From Phoronis australis (taxonomy: Eukaryota; Phoronida; Phoronidae): 64,000 bases of DNA. The DNA lies in contig NMRA01000002.1 of assembly GCA_002633005.1 (NCBI GenBank), positions 3,054,447 to 3,118,446 on the forward strand, given 5' to 3'. Below are positions 1 through 11,320 of the stretch, in pieces (positions within the stretch are counted from its first letter, which is position 1; each line of letters begins with the position of its first letter). A program made the position numbers and the translations under genes. The notes under the pieces were generated by a model. The model saw nothing but the letters and a program-made list of their open reading frames with translations, had not been told where the DNA came from and did not search any database.

Positions 1-1392
1 TCACAAAAACATCAACATTTTCGAGTTGTTTCGTGTTTTTTCAAACAAAGGTTTGATAGAATTTTCAGTGTAGACGGGATTTAACAATTTCATTGTTACC
101 CTGTCCCTAAACCTTCAAGGAATGTTTTGTTTTTGCTGGGTGCTATTTTCTTGAGGTGCTTGCGTAAGATACTTGATTCAATTTCACTTGGTATATTCTG
201 TTATGATCGTTTCTCTTTATAATACCGCCAAACCAAGAGCCTCTTGTTTGATCGAAGGCAAGACTATTCTGGTTATAGGTCTGATCTTGTTGATATAACC
301 GAGTCGGAGGTATTGAAAAATAATACGGATCTAAACAAATCATCCGGAGCATTAGTACATTTATACCTTCGTGGTTTATTAAGTTTTCATGGTGATCTTG
401 CATGCTGACGCAAAAATTGCTAAATATTACACCAAGCTGTATTTGGCTTTTCAATAAATGCAGGGGATAGACTCTAAACCTTTTAAAAATGTAGAACGTC
501 GTGAGGAAAGAAATGTAGTCTTCATCAGATTTCTACATCGATTAGACGGATGTGAATCCGTGATTTTATTAGAATGAAAGGGTGGTTTTTAAAAACGGTA
601 TTTCACAACCTGTAACTTAGTTCAAATTTATGGAAATCGAGGGGTAATTCATACCGTAAGACACGAGCACTAAATGAGGTCGTGGGGTTCAATAGGAACT
701 CGTTGCTCATAGGATTCCCTGATTTCTAGGAACATGAAAGTAAAACTAAAGCCGCTTACGGATCTAGGATGTTGAAAAGAGGAAAACCATTAATTTCGAA
801 GGAAAACTGTTTGCATGACACCCCCAACAAATTGCCCCGACGGCATTTTTGTCCGGAGAAGTGTGGGCTTATACGTCATACATCCGCCTATGAACTCAAA
901 TAAAAATCGAACGTCGAACGAAAATGCGTCGAGCAACTATCGAAGTGTTGTCTAAGAAAAAACCCCAAGGGTGTTCAACGTGCCGCATTGAGTCATGTCC
1001 ACTGTAGCTGGTTACGTTTTTACATCTTTCAAGCTGTTCATTGCGGACTTGAACAGTAACATTTGATTATTAATTAATTGATGAGAGACGCGCTTTCAAA
1101 ACTACAAACCGGGAGGAATATTCAAGCAGTTCACCTCCTTTGCATCGTCGCCAGCATTGTCGCATGCACATACTATTTTGATTTAACATATCAGGTGTCC
1201 CAAAATGTGGCTCAATTTTTGGGACCCCCGATATAGCAGTTTGATGACCCTACCAGCCCCTGAATCAACACCTCCTTCCACCTACAAGCATTTATAATTG
1301 CATAACCGGTCTGATCTTGTTTTGACAGCATTACAAATATCATTCATGAAGTGAATTTGTTAGAGGCTAGTTTAGACTACTTGATAGCAATT

Positions 1393-2273
1393 GTTTATAC
1401 CAAATGTACGAAGCTGTCATGACGTGTCTCAGCTCATTAGCCGTACCGTCGATGTGAACTGGAGAGAAGAGAGAAAGCATTTGCAGACGCAAATTGCTGC
1501 AATATTGTTTAACATAATTGAACGTTTGCTCTTGAGATGTAAAGAGTCACGTCATAGGATGTTGTCAATTAAATAACCCTCAGAGACATCAAATGTGTAC
1601 TTTGCAAGTAATCGTTTAAGCGCATAACTATTCACTTTTTGTCGAGTTTGTAAACTTTTGATAAAGAGCAGTTAGTCTGATACGCCTGAAAATAAAGACA
1701 CATACCGACTCAGTGAGTAATATTTTTTCCTTACTTGTTGGTGTCCGTTTTTGACACACTTGTTTACTACATACACTTGTATCATCAGTCAGTTAACGCT
1801 GCTATATAATCATGTACTTTCCCTAAAAAACTNGTTTATACCAAATGTACGAAGCTGTCATGACGTGTCTCAGCTCATTAGCCGTACCGTCGATGTGAAC
1901 TGGAGAGAAGAGAGAGAGCATTTGCAAACGCAAATTGCTGCAATATTGTTTAACATAATTGAACGTTTGCTCTTGAGATGTAAAGAGTCACGTCATAGCA
2001 TGTTGTCAATTAAATAACCCTCAGAGACATCAAATGTGTACTTTGCAAGTAATCGTTTAAGCGCATAACTATTCACTTTTTGTCGAGTTTGTAAACTTTT
2101 GATAAAGAGCAGTTAGTCTGATACGCCTGAAAATAAAGACACATACCGACTCAATGAGTAATATTTTTTCCTTACTTGTTGGTGTCCGTTTTTGACACAC
2201 TTGTTTACTACATACACTTGTATCATCAGTCAATTAACGCTGCTATATAATCATGTACTTTCCCTAAAAAACT
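1393..2273 (+). repeat. Tandem 441-bp duplication with N at the junction
   Basis: Copy 1 (1393-1833) and copy 2 (1834-2273) are collinear with offset 441 and differ at only a handful of bases, for example AAAGCATTTGCAGAC versus AGAGCATTTGCAAAC. A single N at 1833 marks the join. Near-identity plus an N at the exact boundary suggests two alleles joined end to end by the assembler rather than a true tandem repeat. The 61-codon open frame in each copy has no recognisable similarity. Confidence 0.85.
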
Positions 2274-3390
2274 AAGTCTTGATTGATACTGTATTCAGAA
2301 GTGTAATTTTCATACGAAGTCCCAGGACAAATGATCTCGTATGGAGTTCTCAAGGTATTGTTTGCCAAATAGCGCGTCTGATCATGAAGCATAACAAACG
2401 CTTAAAAACGAACGTTCACAATGGCGTCTCATCCGCCATTTTGTAACTGATTAGCCTAACGTTAAGGTACAAAATGGTAATCTGACTAATCACGTTTGTA
2501 GTCACCATGCCGAACAGAGTCAGTCTAACCACGAAATGTGGACTCTACGTTATTTACGCATATGCGGGCATGCAATCCGGCAAGTCAAATGATTTCAAAC
2601 CGAAGAATGACTGGCGTTCGCACAAGCGCAGATAACGTTCACCTCCGAGGGTAAATTTGTGGCTACCAAAATATCCAGTGTTTTTTCGGATAGTACTAAG
2701 AACAGGGCCAAGTCGGTGCTGGCCTCAGTCACCAGGTGGCAAGACTTGCTTGACACGCCTTGTGTGAATTTTGATGGCTATTAAGCCGGCTCTCACTAAG
2801 CAATAGCAAAATGTGAGTTCTTCACAAGGCCAAAAGTCACATCTAATCTGATTAAAGATCGAGTCGTCCTTTTAGTCAAACGTTATTTTTACGGAAGTCA
2901 AAGTTATAGGATCTTTAAATTATTCCAAGAGAAAATTGAGAATAACAAGAACTAACGTGAGTCGTGTGACATTTAGCTCTTTTTTGCAACAGTACCCGAG
3001 TGAAATCCTTTTCTGTAGAGCTCGTTACATGGCATTCGCAAGGTGGTAATTTATATGTTGGTCAAGGTATGTAACGAAACGGCTACTGAATGCCTCCTAT
3101 TACGGCACCGTAAATATTAAGTAACTCGTAAGTTGCTAAATGTTTTATGAAGTATTTTTTACAAAGCTGATCCCCTCAAATCATTGTTCCGTATTAAGTA
3201 AGAGCCGCGTCGTAAAGCAGAGGAATGGCACTGAGCTATGCTGGGTCGCGTTCAGTTAAGCGAGACACTCGCGAGTCACAGCTCACGTGCTCCGCTTGTT
3301 ATGCGTGCAGATATATCGCAAAAACCTGAGTGATCTCGCCAAACTAGCGAAGCACACGCGAGGCACTTGCGGCTTGAAATCTTCTCTTAT

Positions 3391-3512
3391 GGATTGTATC
3401 CCACAATTCAACATTCAAGCCTCGCCGACCATTCACTTGAGTGGCTCTCATTTTGCTAGTGTGCTCGAGTGAGGTCACGAGCCTACTCGCAAAATGCTCG
3501 CCTTTCACTTTG
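3391..3512 (+). repeat. Dispersed repeat family R1, copy 1
   Basis: Shares with 33443-33550 and the minus strand of 55255-55343 the order ATCCCACAATTCAACATT, then CACC(A)ACCAATCACT-like, then CATTTTG..AG. It continues into GCTCGCCTTTCA, which is also present in copy 2. No inverted ends seen; class unknown. Confidence 0.6.
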
Positions 3513-4070
3513 TGTGGTCTTATGTGATTCTGCTTTTCTCGTGAGGGTCTTGTGTCTATGGAAGGCAGCCGTAGCTATGTTTCCACAAGGTACGCCAGTG
3601 CAAAGAACACTCATCTGTTCGCAGATTTTATGTTTTCAAATTTTATCTGATTATAGGTATATTAGTGAAAAATAGCACTCTCATGCGGTTACTGCTAGAA
3701 CTTAGCACAATGCGCCGTGATAGCACGGGCGGATAGTGGAAAGGAGTAGAACTGCTTTTAAGGATAATGCCTCTCCTAGGAGTTGCTTCCGTCGCACTCA
3801 GTTTTCAATATGTGTGTCGTAACGATGTTGTTCACTGACGTGGCTGGGTTCAGGGTCAACATACAATGTCGAAGTGAAGCAGGTTCTGAGTATTGAGGGT
3901 TACGCTTGGTGTAAAATCATGCATATGACTTTCTGAAGCTATACGACAGGCTCTAGATGAGGAATAGTAATTCACTTCGTGATGCAGCCCTTACCGGTAA
4001 CTTTTATTCCCAACAAAATGACGAGATATGCCACAAATCGCTAAGAAACTGGTCACAATTTGATTCTTTC

Positions 4071-4301
4071 CATGCGCGCACCCAGTGGCGAAGTGGGCAA
4101 AAAGGTCCGCCTCAGTGATACAAAAAGTCCCAGAACACGAGATAAAAGTCCACTAAAAAGGTGCAAAACGCACAATTCACAGCACGTACAGCTCCGATAG
4201 TGGTACTGTTTTTTTTCTTAGTCGACCAACAAATTTGTTACTAAAAGGTCCACATCGCCAAGAATTCGAGCTCCCCATATTGAAGGCTGGGTGCGCGCAT
4301 G
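4071..4301 (+). mobile_element. MITE with CATGCGCGCACCCAG ends, copy 1
   Basis: 231 bp that starts CATGCGCGCACCCAG and ends with its exact inverse. Internal blocks include GGGCAAAAAGGTCCGCC, AAAAGTCCACTAAAAAG and AAAAGGTCCACATCG, shared with the copies at 38838-39087 and 41529-41690. No coding capacity. Confidence 0.8.
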
Positions 4302-4990
4302 CTCTCTTCGAGTGTGCTTTGGCTTGTTAAGAGCTGCTGTTAACTAAAATGAATAAACAGTTCAGAAGTCCCTTCTAGTTCACTGAGACCAGTTTTATTA
4401 CTTTACATGGATTAAATCTGAAGTTGTTTGACAGATGGCGAATTAATAACAACTTAAATATAAAAGAGACAAAGTAATTTAAGGAGAGTATTATCATTGA
4501 ATTTTGAATTTCAGACTATTTTAAATTTTTCTGAAATGTATTAGCCTTAATTCTGCATTTAGACTTGTTGAAAAATGAAAATAATGAATCGAAAATTGCA
4601 AAGTTGTCATTTCGAAATTTTCTTTGAAAAATCATGTACCATTGATTACCACACAGCACACTCGAATGCTTGTTTACGCTAAAGTATCCAATAAAACCCA
4701 TATGAGGTATAACCTCAAATTGGTCCATAATAACAACGGTGCAAAAATCACCGTCAAAGCAGGTTGCCAAATTGTTTTTTATTAGTAATGTTACATCAGA
4801 TCTTACCCTCTGGTATCTTTTCTTTGTCAAAGATACCAGGTCTCATTAAAACTGTCAATATTCAATTTTGTAGCAAATCGCCACCTTGTGACTTCCTGGA
4901 AAACTGTGTACAAGTATAACCAGGAAAAGAAACAATTTATAAATAAAATGCGGTTTTAAAGAAAACACCACAGCTGATATACTTAAAAAC

Positions 4991-5148
4991 AAATGTGAAC
5001 AAATAGAAAACCCTAGTAATTCCAAATATTAAGCAAGCGTTATTTGATAGTGAAATGAACAAATAGTACAAATGTGAACATATAGAAAACCCTAGTAATT
5101 CCAAATATTACGCAAGTGTTATTTGATAGTGAAATGAACAAATAATAA
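4991..5148 (+). repeat. 79-bp tandem duplication
   Basis: Copies 4991-5069 and 5070-5148 share AAATGTGAAC, GAAAACCCTAGTAATTCC and TTATTTGATAGTGAAATG with a few mismatches. Confidence 0.85.
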
Positions 5149-5704
5149 AAACTGTGCCAATTTAATGAAACATATCATCTTTAAGTAAAACTAGCTAATT
5201 GCATGCTCGGATTTTCAGTGAAAATTGAGGAAAAACGAGTACAGAACACGTTTGAGTTTATTTCCTGAGCCATGTATGGATCGAAATTTATGAAATTACA
5301 CAGTTGTGAATCTTAAACAAATGAGTTTCAAAATCTTCCCACGATCTTCCTTTAATTTTATGATAACATCACTTTTTGAGATGCAAGTGAAAATATGGCT
5401 GAAAATATGTATTTGCCAAATCTCAAACCAATAAACTAGCTTCATGCTTGTTATCGTGTATTGAGAGAAAACGGGGTTTTGGATAAAAATGCAATTTAAA
5501 AAAAAATGATTCACAATCATTTTCCCTTACTTTTTCTCAAGTTTTGAGTCAAGGTTAACATGATGAAATTTTACTTATTTTAAAAAAGCTCATGGAAAAA
5601 CGATCAGCTTTTCTACTCCGTTAAGGGGTACTATCGGCGAGAACACTACTCAGTAGTCCGAGATCCCCGCGGTCGCAGCCTAACAGTCATTAAATGGCAG
5701 AGCG

Positions 5705-5797
5705 GCTATTTAGCTGGTAAAGTCAACTGCCTTGATTTCAGCGAAAGCCAGGACAACGGCGAGAATTAGGGATTTGTAATAAAATCACAAAAACACA
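5705..5797 (+). repeat. SINE-like element, tRNA-like head and ATCACAAAAACA tail, copy 1
   Basis: Contains an A-box-like TTAGCTGGTAAAGTCAACTG, then AACGGCGAGAATTAGG and the tail TTGTAATAAAATCACAAAAA, collinear with 19103-19197. Pol III promoter assignment is inference, since the B box is weak. Confidence 0.5.
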
Positions 5798-6027
5798 ATG
5801 AATGGTGTTATATTGCTCTGGTCAAAGCAAAGTAACTCCGAAAACTCTATCCTGTCCAACGATAATCTCGGCCCTAAACACATTAGAAGTGTTTTCATGT
5901 TCTATGTAATTACCGGCTGCACTTCATGCGCCGCCAGACGGCAGCACAGAGTTTTGGTTCAACGTGGTTGGGTTCATTTCTCATTCGAGAGTATTTTATC
6001 TAGTTTTATCTCACATCCACCCTATAA

Positions 6028-6195
6028 GCGGATTCGGGGGGGGGTGTTGGGGGCGTCGGGCCTGGACTCTCCTTTGGACATGACGAAAATAAAAAAACGT
6101 CAGCATTCCGTTTTCGGCGCTAAGTTTCCACCTAAAATTTCGGTCTGGCTCCCCCACCCCGGCCCGGCGTCATTCCAGATCCCTAAAATAAACCT
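6028..6195 (+). repeat. G-run-headed dispersed element, copy 1
   Basis: Begins AAGCGGATTC followed by a G run and GTGTTGGGGGCG, with a C-rich block near 6150-6170. Resembles 20932-20985 and the inverse of 9756-9957, which also have a GCGGAT head followed by a G run. The 140-codon open frame across it is a by-product. Confidence 0.5.
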
Positions 6196-7396
6196 ATCCA
6201 AGGGAACAGATTACCCTTGAAGCAGGTTAAAAGAACCTTTTGAGCCCAGTTCCTTTAAACTCATTTCTATTCCGGAATAAGTGTCCTCTCGTGTCCTACA
6301 AAGCGCCAACAGCTCGTTTTTAGGTTGGACTTGAAATTAATTTTCTCCAGTGTCTGTGAAATCGCCCAGGGCTGGTGCTGACCCAGAAAACCTCGATAGC
6401 TTCGGTTCGTGTTAGACATCTCAAGAGTACTGGACCGGCCAAAGTCTAAAACAAGCAACTATGACGAGCCAATGTTACGAAAATTTTTAATTTGTTTTTG
6501 TCCACAGTTTTGAAATGGGAGTTTTCAAACTATTTTTTTGGCCAAACTCTGTGTGGACAGCATTACTGTTTGATTTCAATTCGTGAACAAATTCAACTCT
6601 CAAGAACAGCGCAGCCGAAAGCAAGGTTCAGTATTCTAATCAATATGTGAAGTCGTGAAACACGTCTAGCGTATGTGGAGTAGTTTTTAGATATACGAAC
6701 ATTTTGTTTCCTTGTACAAATAATAAGCCTGTATGTGCGTCGCTGGGAGGTATAATTAATAAAAAAGCTTAGACATTTTCTGGTAGACTGGCGTTACATT
6801 TCCACAAAGAGTTACATTAATGTTTGTTATCAAAACAAAGAGATAAGTGTATTCGAGACCGATGAACCAATTTTAACATCTACCCGGATCTCTTGATAAA
6901 AACTATCTCGTGTCGGAGGTGCAAGCATGGTTTCTTGCACCCTGAGCCTCCGTGCAATCAGTCTCTGAGCATAGACGCGTCTGTCATAGTAATTTCCCTA
7001 ATTCTTTTCATAGGTAAACTGTCTTGGTAACTCGACCACAGCAATCTCAGCGAGACTCGTCCAAGGTAAACAGCTATTGGGCCATCGCACATGGGGGAGG
7101 CTTGCGCATGTGCACTAGAAATCGATGGTCACTTCTTACTACGCATGAGGATGAGTGCACCATTCGCCTCGGAGCAGACGGCGAGTTCCCATCAACGCGC
7201 CGCACGTTTCATTACAAGTATTGATAAATACATACAGATGTTTTGATTTGAAGGCCAAGGAGAATCATTAACTAAACCAACTGTCTGTTTGGATTACTTG
7301 TACCTAGGGCGGACCGTGGAATTGTGCTATGTCGAACTTGGTCTCTAAATAAGTCACCGAAACTTCTACTTTAGCTACAATTATCACAGGAAACGG

Positions 7397-8507
7397 ATGG
7401 AGTGGAACGAGACATTTCCCACTCTTGTCGGATTATTGGCAAATTGTTCTCAGGACCCGACGATTGTAAACGTCCAGAAAAATTGTACGGAACCCAGTTT
7501 GCGGTATAATTTATCGTCGATGAAGTTTTCCACAAGTAAACCAGGTTTTGTAAATAACAGTAATGGTGCTTTCAACTTCTCATCGAACAATACCGAGAAA
7601 GATCCGCTGAAAGATTTGGATGTACCGTTTGCCATTATCGTTGGTATTATACTAGGCGTTATAATACTACTGGTTATTTTAGGCAATGTCTTAGTATTAC
7701 TCGCCGTATTTGTGAATTCGCATTTGAGAACAACCACAAATTTATTTATTATAAGCCTCGCTAGTGCCGATTTGTTGCTGGCTACTACGGTACTACCATT
7801 TTCAGCCAGCCTGGAAGTAATTCACGTCTGGGTTTTCGGAGAAACCTTCTGTGACATTTGGGCGTGTATCGATGTGTTGTGTTGCACGGCCTCCATTCTC
7901 AGCTTGTGCGCAATATCAATAGATCGTTACATCGGCGTGACAAAGCCTTTAAGGCATTCAGCCATTATGACACAGCGTCGAACCATTTGGTTCATTGTCT
8001 GCATCTGGTTTTTATCCGCAGCCATAAGCATCGGTCCACTTATTGGATGGAAGGAGACCCCTGTAGAACCAGATCCCTACTCGTGTTCCGTCAATAAACA
8101 AGTTGGATATGTATTATTCAGTGTCGCAGGCTCGTTTTACATTCCAGCATTCATCATCATCTTCGTGTACCTGCGAATCTATCGTGAGGCGGCGCGACAA
8201 TCGAAGTCTATTGCCCGGGGGTTCATTACAACGGATAAACAAGAAAGGGCCCCCCTGACAATGCGTGTGCACTCTGGCAGACTCAAGAAATTTACCTTGA
8301 AAGGTAACAAGAAATCTGGTGCGCATAAAAACGGCAATAATAAAAATGAGGTTAAAAAGAAAGCGGTTAAAAAACCTAACTCAAAAACGCCGCTTTCAAG
8401 CAGAATTGCCAAATTTAACAGAGAGAAAAAGGCAGCAAAAACTCTGGGAATAGTAGTTGGAGTGTTCCTGATTTGCTGGTTTCCGTTCTTCTTTCTCCTT
8501 CCCTTAG
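7397..8507 (+). CDS. ADRA1: Alpha-1 adrenergic receptor, coding exon 1 (N-terminus to TM6)
   Basis: Encodes residues 1-370 plus the first base of codon 371 of a class A GPCR, expected at the plasma membrane as a Gq-coupled noradrenaline/adrenaline receptor. Seen: an extracellular N-terminus with several N-glycosylation sequons (N4, N16, N29, N38, N53, N60, N64); TM1 about 78-104 with GN at 96-97; TM2 with LASAD at 121-125; C152 and C230 for the TM3-ECL2 disulfide; amine-binding D159 in TM3; DRY at 176-178; TM4 W204; TM5 serines S242 and S246 (5.42, 5.46) for catechol hydroxyls; CWFP at 360-363 in TM6. The segments around WACIDVLCCTASILSL and REKKAAKTLGIVVG are nearly those of vertebrate alpha-1 receptors, which separates it from octopamine and 5-HT receptors. 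The third loop is very Lys-rich and diverged. An in-frame TAA at 7346 supports this ATG. The exon ends at G|GTGAGT, phase 1, and joins 50798-51396. Confidence 0.95.
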
Positions 8508-8699
8508 GTGAGTACTCTTTGCGTTATAAAATCAGGTGAGATCAACGTTTCCAATCATTCGATGAGTTGCATTCAGTGTTAAGGATTGAGCTCCTTGGAC
8601 GTTAAAAGATATCAATGTGTCCCATTTCTTGCTAATGTCGCCCCATCAAGTTCTTCCCAACAGTCTATCATAGCTCTGAACGTACCCCGTGAATCTTAG

Positions 8700-8757
8700 T
8701 AAAAGGTCCGCATTCTCAAAAAGTCGAGCCCCCTATTTTTTTAGGCTGGGTGCACAT
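8700..8757 (+). mobile_element. MITE with CATGCGCGCACCCAG ends, right-end fragment
   Basis: Matches the last part of the family: AAAAGGTCCGCAT, a TCGAGCCCC block, and AGGCTGGGTGCACATGG as a mutated right end. The left half is absent. Confidence 0.6.
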
Positions 8758-9755
8758 GGCCATTGTTACGTTACATTTTAAGATTACTGTACAAGATAGA
8801 TTGTCGCTTGATAACCTGATACTGCGCGCACACAAGGTCAACAGTGTATGGGAAGATATTTTCGTCTCACAGAAACCAAAGGACTTAATCGTTTGTTTCA
8901 CCAAAGTTCACCAATAATCCGAATTTTTCGAATTTTGATATTTGAACGTTGTGGTCCGTGCCAAGTAAAATGACAGGGAACGTAAAATACACAGAAGATA
9001 AATAGATTGGGCGCATTGATGGCCCTTAAAATTCCGTGTGCAAAACTTTCAAAAGGGTGATTTGCAGGGCAGCTTGTTTTTAAGGAACACACATTGAGTC
9101 CAAGGTTTGCTCCGGCTAACTATTCAAGTGAGTCTTTTCTGAACTCAGTGATAAAAGTGCATTGCATTCACAATTAGCTTTGTATGCGTGTAGGGCAAGC
9201 AGCTGGCATGCTGCAACATTCCTAATACTGTAAACGAGGCACCGATACTGTACAACTTATGTATCTGAGCAAAACATTTTGTTTGCTTTAGAGTGGCGCA
9301 AAAACATATTTCGAATGCTCTCTAGTAGGTCCTAGTATGACGATTTCTAAAATTATTCGCTTAACTTCATAAAAGTGTCCTCATAAACATTTCTTAACAT
9401 GGTAGGATTCAATTTCCACTTCCAGAAAGAACATGGAAAACATCAGTTACTCCAGAAAACGCTTCAGAGTTTATCGGAGTTGGTCAACCCTAAAATTGAG
9501 AGTTCGAACACGGTGCATATACGCATTGCGCGTGACTTGAGCTGTTAACGGAAATAGATTCGTATGGTTGAAAGAAATATGAGACGATTTTATGAGAATA
9601 AAAGACCTGATTCGATTTTCGTTTTTCAAGCAGCTAAACAGGAAGAAATGCAGTTTTGAGTTACAAACTAGAAATACATGTACCGGCCTTAAACTAGGCG
9701 TATTATCCGAGACTATTCAATGTCAGATCTACGTTTTCAGTAAGGGGAGTTTATG

Positions 9756-9957
9756 ATTCGCGCGAATCCGAGACGCGTAGCGCCGAGTGGGGGGAGGTCT
9801 AAAGGGGGTTCCCCCTCCCGTGTAAGATTTTGTTTGGTTTTTGTAGCTGATTTCGTTTTCCTGGCCACGTTTTCTGTTTTAATTTTTATTTTTGATCCTA
9901 TCCCTGGGGGATTAAACCCCTGAAGCCCCCCCCCGTAGATCCGCCTCCGCTATATCA
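9756..9957 (-). repeat. G-run-headed dispersed element, copy 2
   Basis: On the minus strand it reads GGCGGATCTACG, a G run and CTTCAGGGGTTTAATCCCCC, then an AT-rich middle and GGGAGGGGGAACCCCC. Same head arrangement as the copies at 6028 and 20932. Confidence 0.5.
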
Positions 9958-10968
9958 TTCGGAAGGTTCTTCACTATAGCTTTTCACGATACAAATAGCT
10001 GAGAATATTGAAAATAAGTGTATCCAGAGCATCACCTTCAAGCATCTCTCAAATGGTGCTCGTGTAGGCGCAAATGGCGCAAATTCAACTACAGGCGCTT
10101 GGACACGAATACGCTCATATTTGGTGAAAAAGCCTGAAGCCAGTGTCTGGTGCATTTTCATTTGTCGGGATTAAGGTTTTTGAGACGATCGCTACACTTG
10201 ATTAGGACTGGTTGCGCTGTTGTTTGTTCATGGAAACGCTTCCCATTGTAAGTTCTTGGGCTTCGGATCTATTAATGAATTTTTAGTGCCTGTTATCACG
10301 TCTGATTATTTTCAAGTGGATAGTTTTGCACGCGTAACATTGTCGATTTAGTGTTGATATAAAGTTTGTTTTTAATTCTGAGTGATACCAAGTACGTGGC
10401 TGTGTAGCTGTCAGCTGTTGATAACGATATTTGAACTCTGAAGAGCGGCCTCTACATTGCCTCGAGCCTACACTGTGCGTGTTGAATAAGACTACTAGAA
10501 TACTCAACTCGTCTTATGTACGTCTGCCTTGCATTGTCACGATTATGTTCGCTTAGCCATTTTGCGGAGTTTCTAACCGAATGGCTAGTGTTTGCTTAAC
10601 GCACTGGCGATTCAATTTAACTAATTAATTTATCAAGAGGTGTATACATAAATATAAATACAAATATGTATGAATATGTAAATATAAGTGCATATATTTT
10701 CGACAAATAGAGGAATTTACATGTTTTACTCACAGCGCCTCCTCGTAGTGTGACGTCACAAAATAAACACCATGGGTGCGTTCGGTGAAGCAACATTAAA
10801 ATTGGACTCTAGTTTGGCGAATAGGCGGCAAAGATACAAATTAAATCGTTTTTCGTATGTTATACCTCGAAACAAACCATTATCTTTGATGTCTATATTT
10901 CGGGTAACCTCGAAAAATTTTTATCGAGGTTCTTATAAGAAAAATAACAAGCATTGGGCCTGCAAATA

Positions 10969-11320
10969 CATCTTACGCGTCTTACGCACGAACCTATGAA
11001 TCATGCACACGAACTCATGAATCATACATACGAACGAAAATCACGCATACTAACATAAAAATGCGCACAAAGAACAAAAATCACACATACGAACACACAT
11101 CAAACGCACGACCATCCGAATCATACGCACGAACCACCCGGCTATCAGTGTTCGCGCGTGTGTTTCGATGCTCGGGTGTATGATTTTGTGTTCGTATGTA
11201 TGATTTTTGTGGTTCGTGCGCATATTTTTTGTTCGTATGCGGGATTTTTGGGTTCGTATGCATGATTCATGGGTTCGTATATATGATTCATAGGTTCGTT
11301 GGCGGTTCGTGCGTAAGATG
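10969..11320. mobile_element. Palindromic element made of ~21-bp degenerate repeats
   Basis: The left arm from 10969 begins CATCTTACGC and continues as units like ACGAACCTATGAATCATGC. The right arm up to 11320 is the inverse, with units like GGTTCGTATGCATGATTCAT, ending GCGTAAGATG. The arms match over about 150 bp around a short centre near 11140. Short open frames here arise only from the repeat. No clear target duplication was found. Confidence 0.8.

Larger units (their letters stand above)
1..7396. other. Upstream intergenic region
   Basis: No host gene recognised. Apart from the listed 441-bp duplication, R1 copy, MITE, 79-bp repeat, SINE-like unit and G-run element, I see nothing in 1-1390, 2275-3390, 3513-4070, 4302-4990, 5149-5700 and 6200-7396. 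The last part presumably contains the receptor promoter and 5' UTR, but no clear TATA box or initiator could be assigned. Confidence 0.6.

Noticed and set aside
5798-6220. 140-codon plus-strand open frame
   Set aside because: It spans a G-run dispersed element, starts in a SINE tail, and has no recognisable domain.
10772-10999. 75-codon open frame with an ideal CACCATGG start downstream of TGACGTCA
   Set aside because: The peptide is of AT-rich random type, has no recognisable family, and runs into the foldback at 10969.
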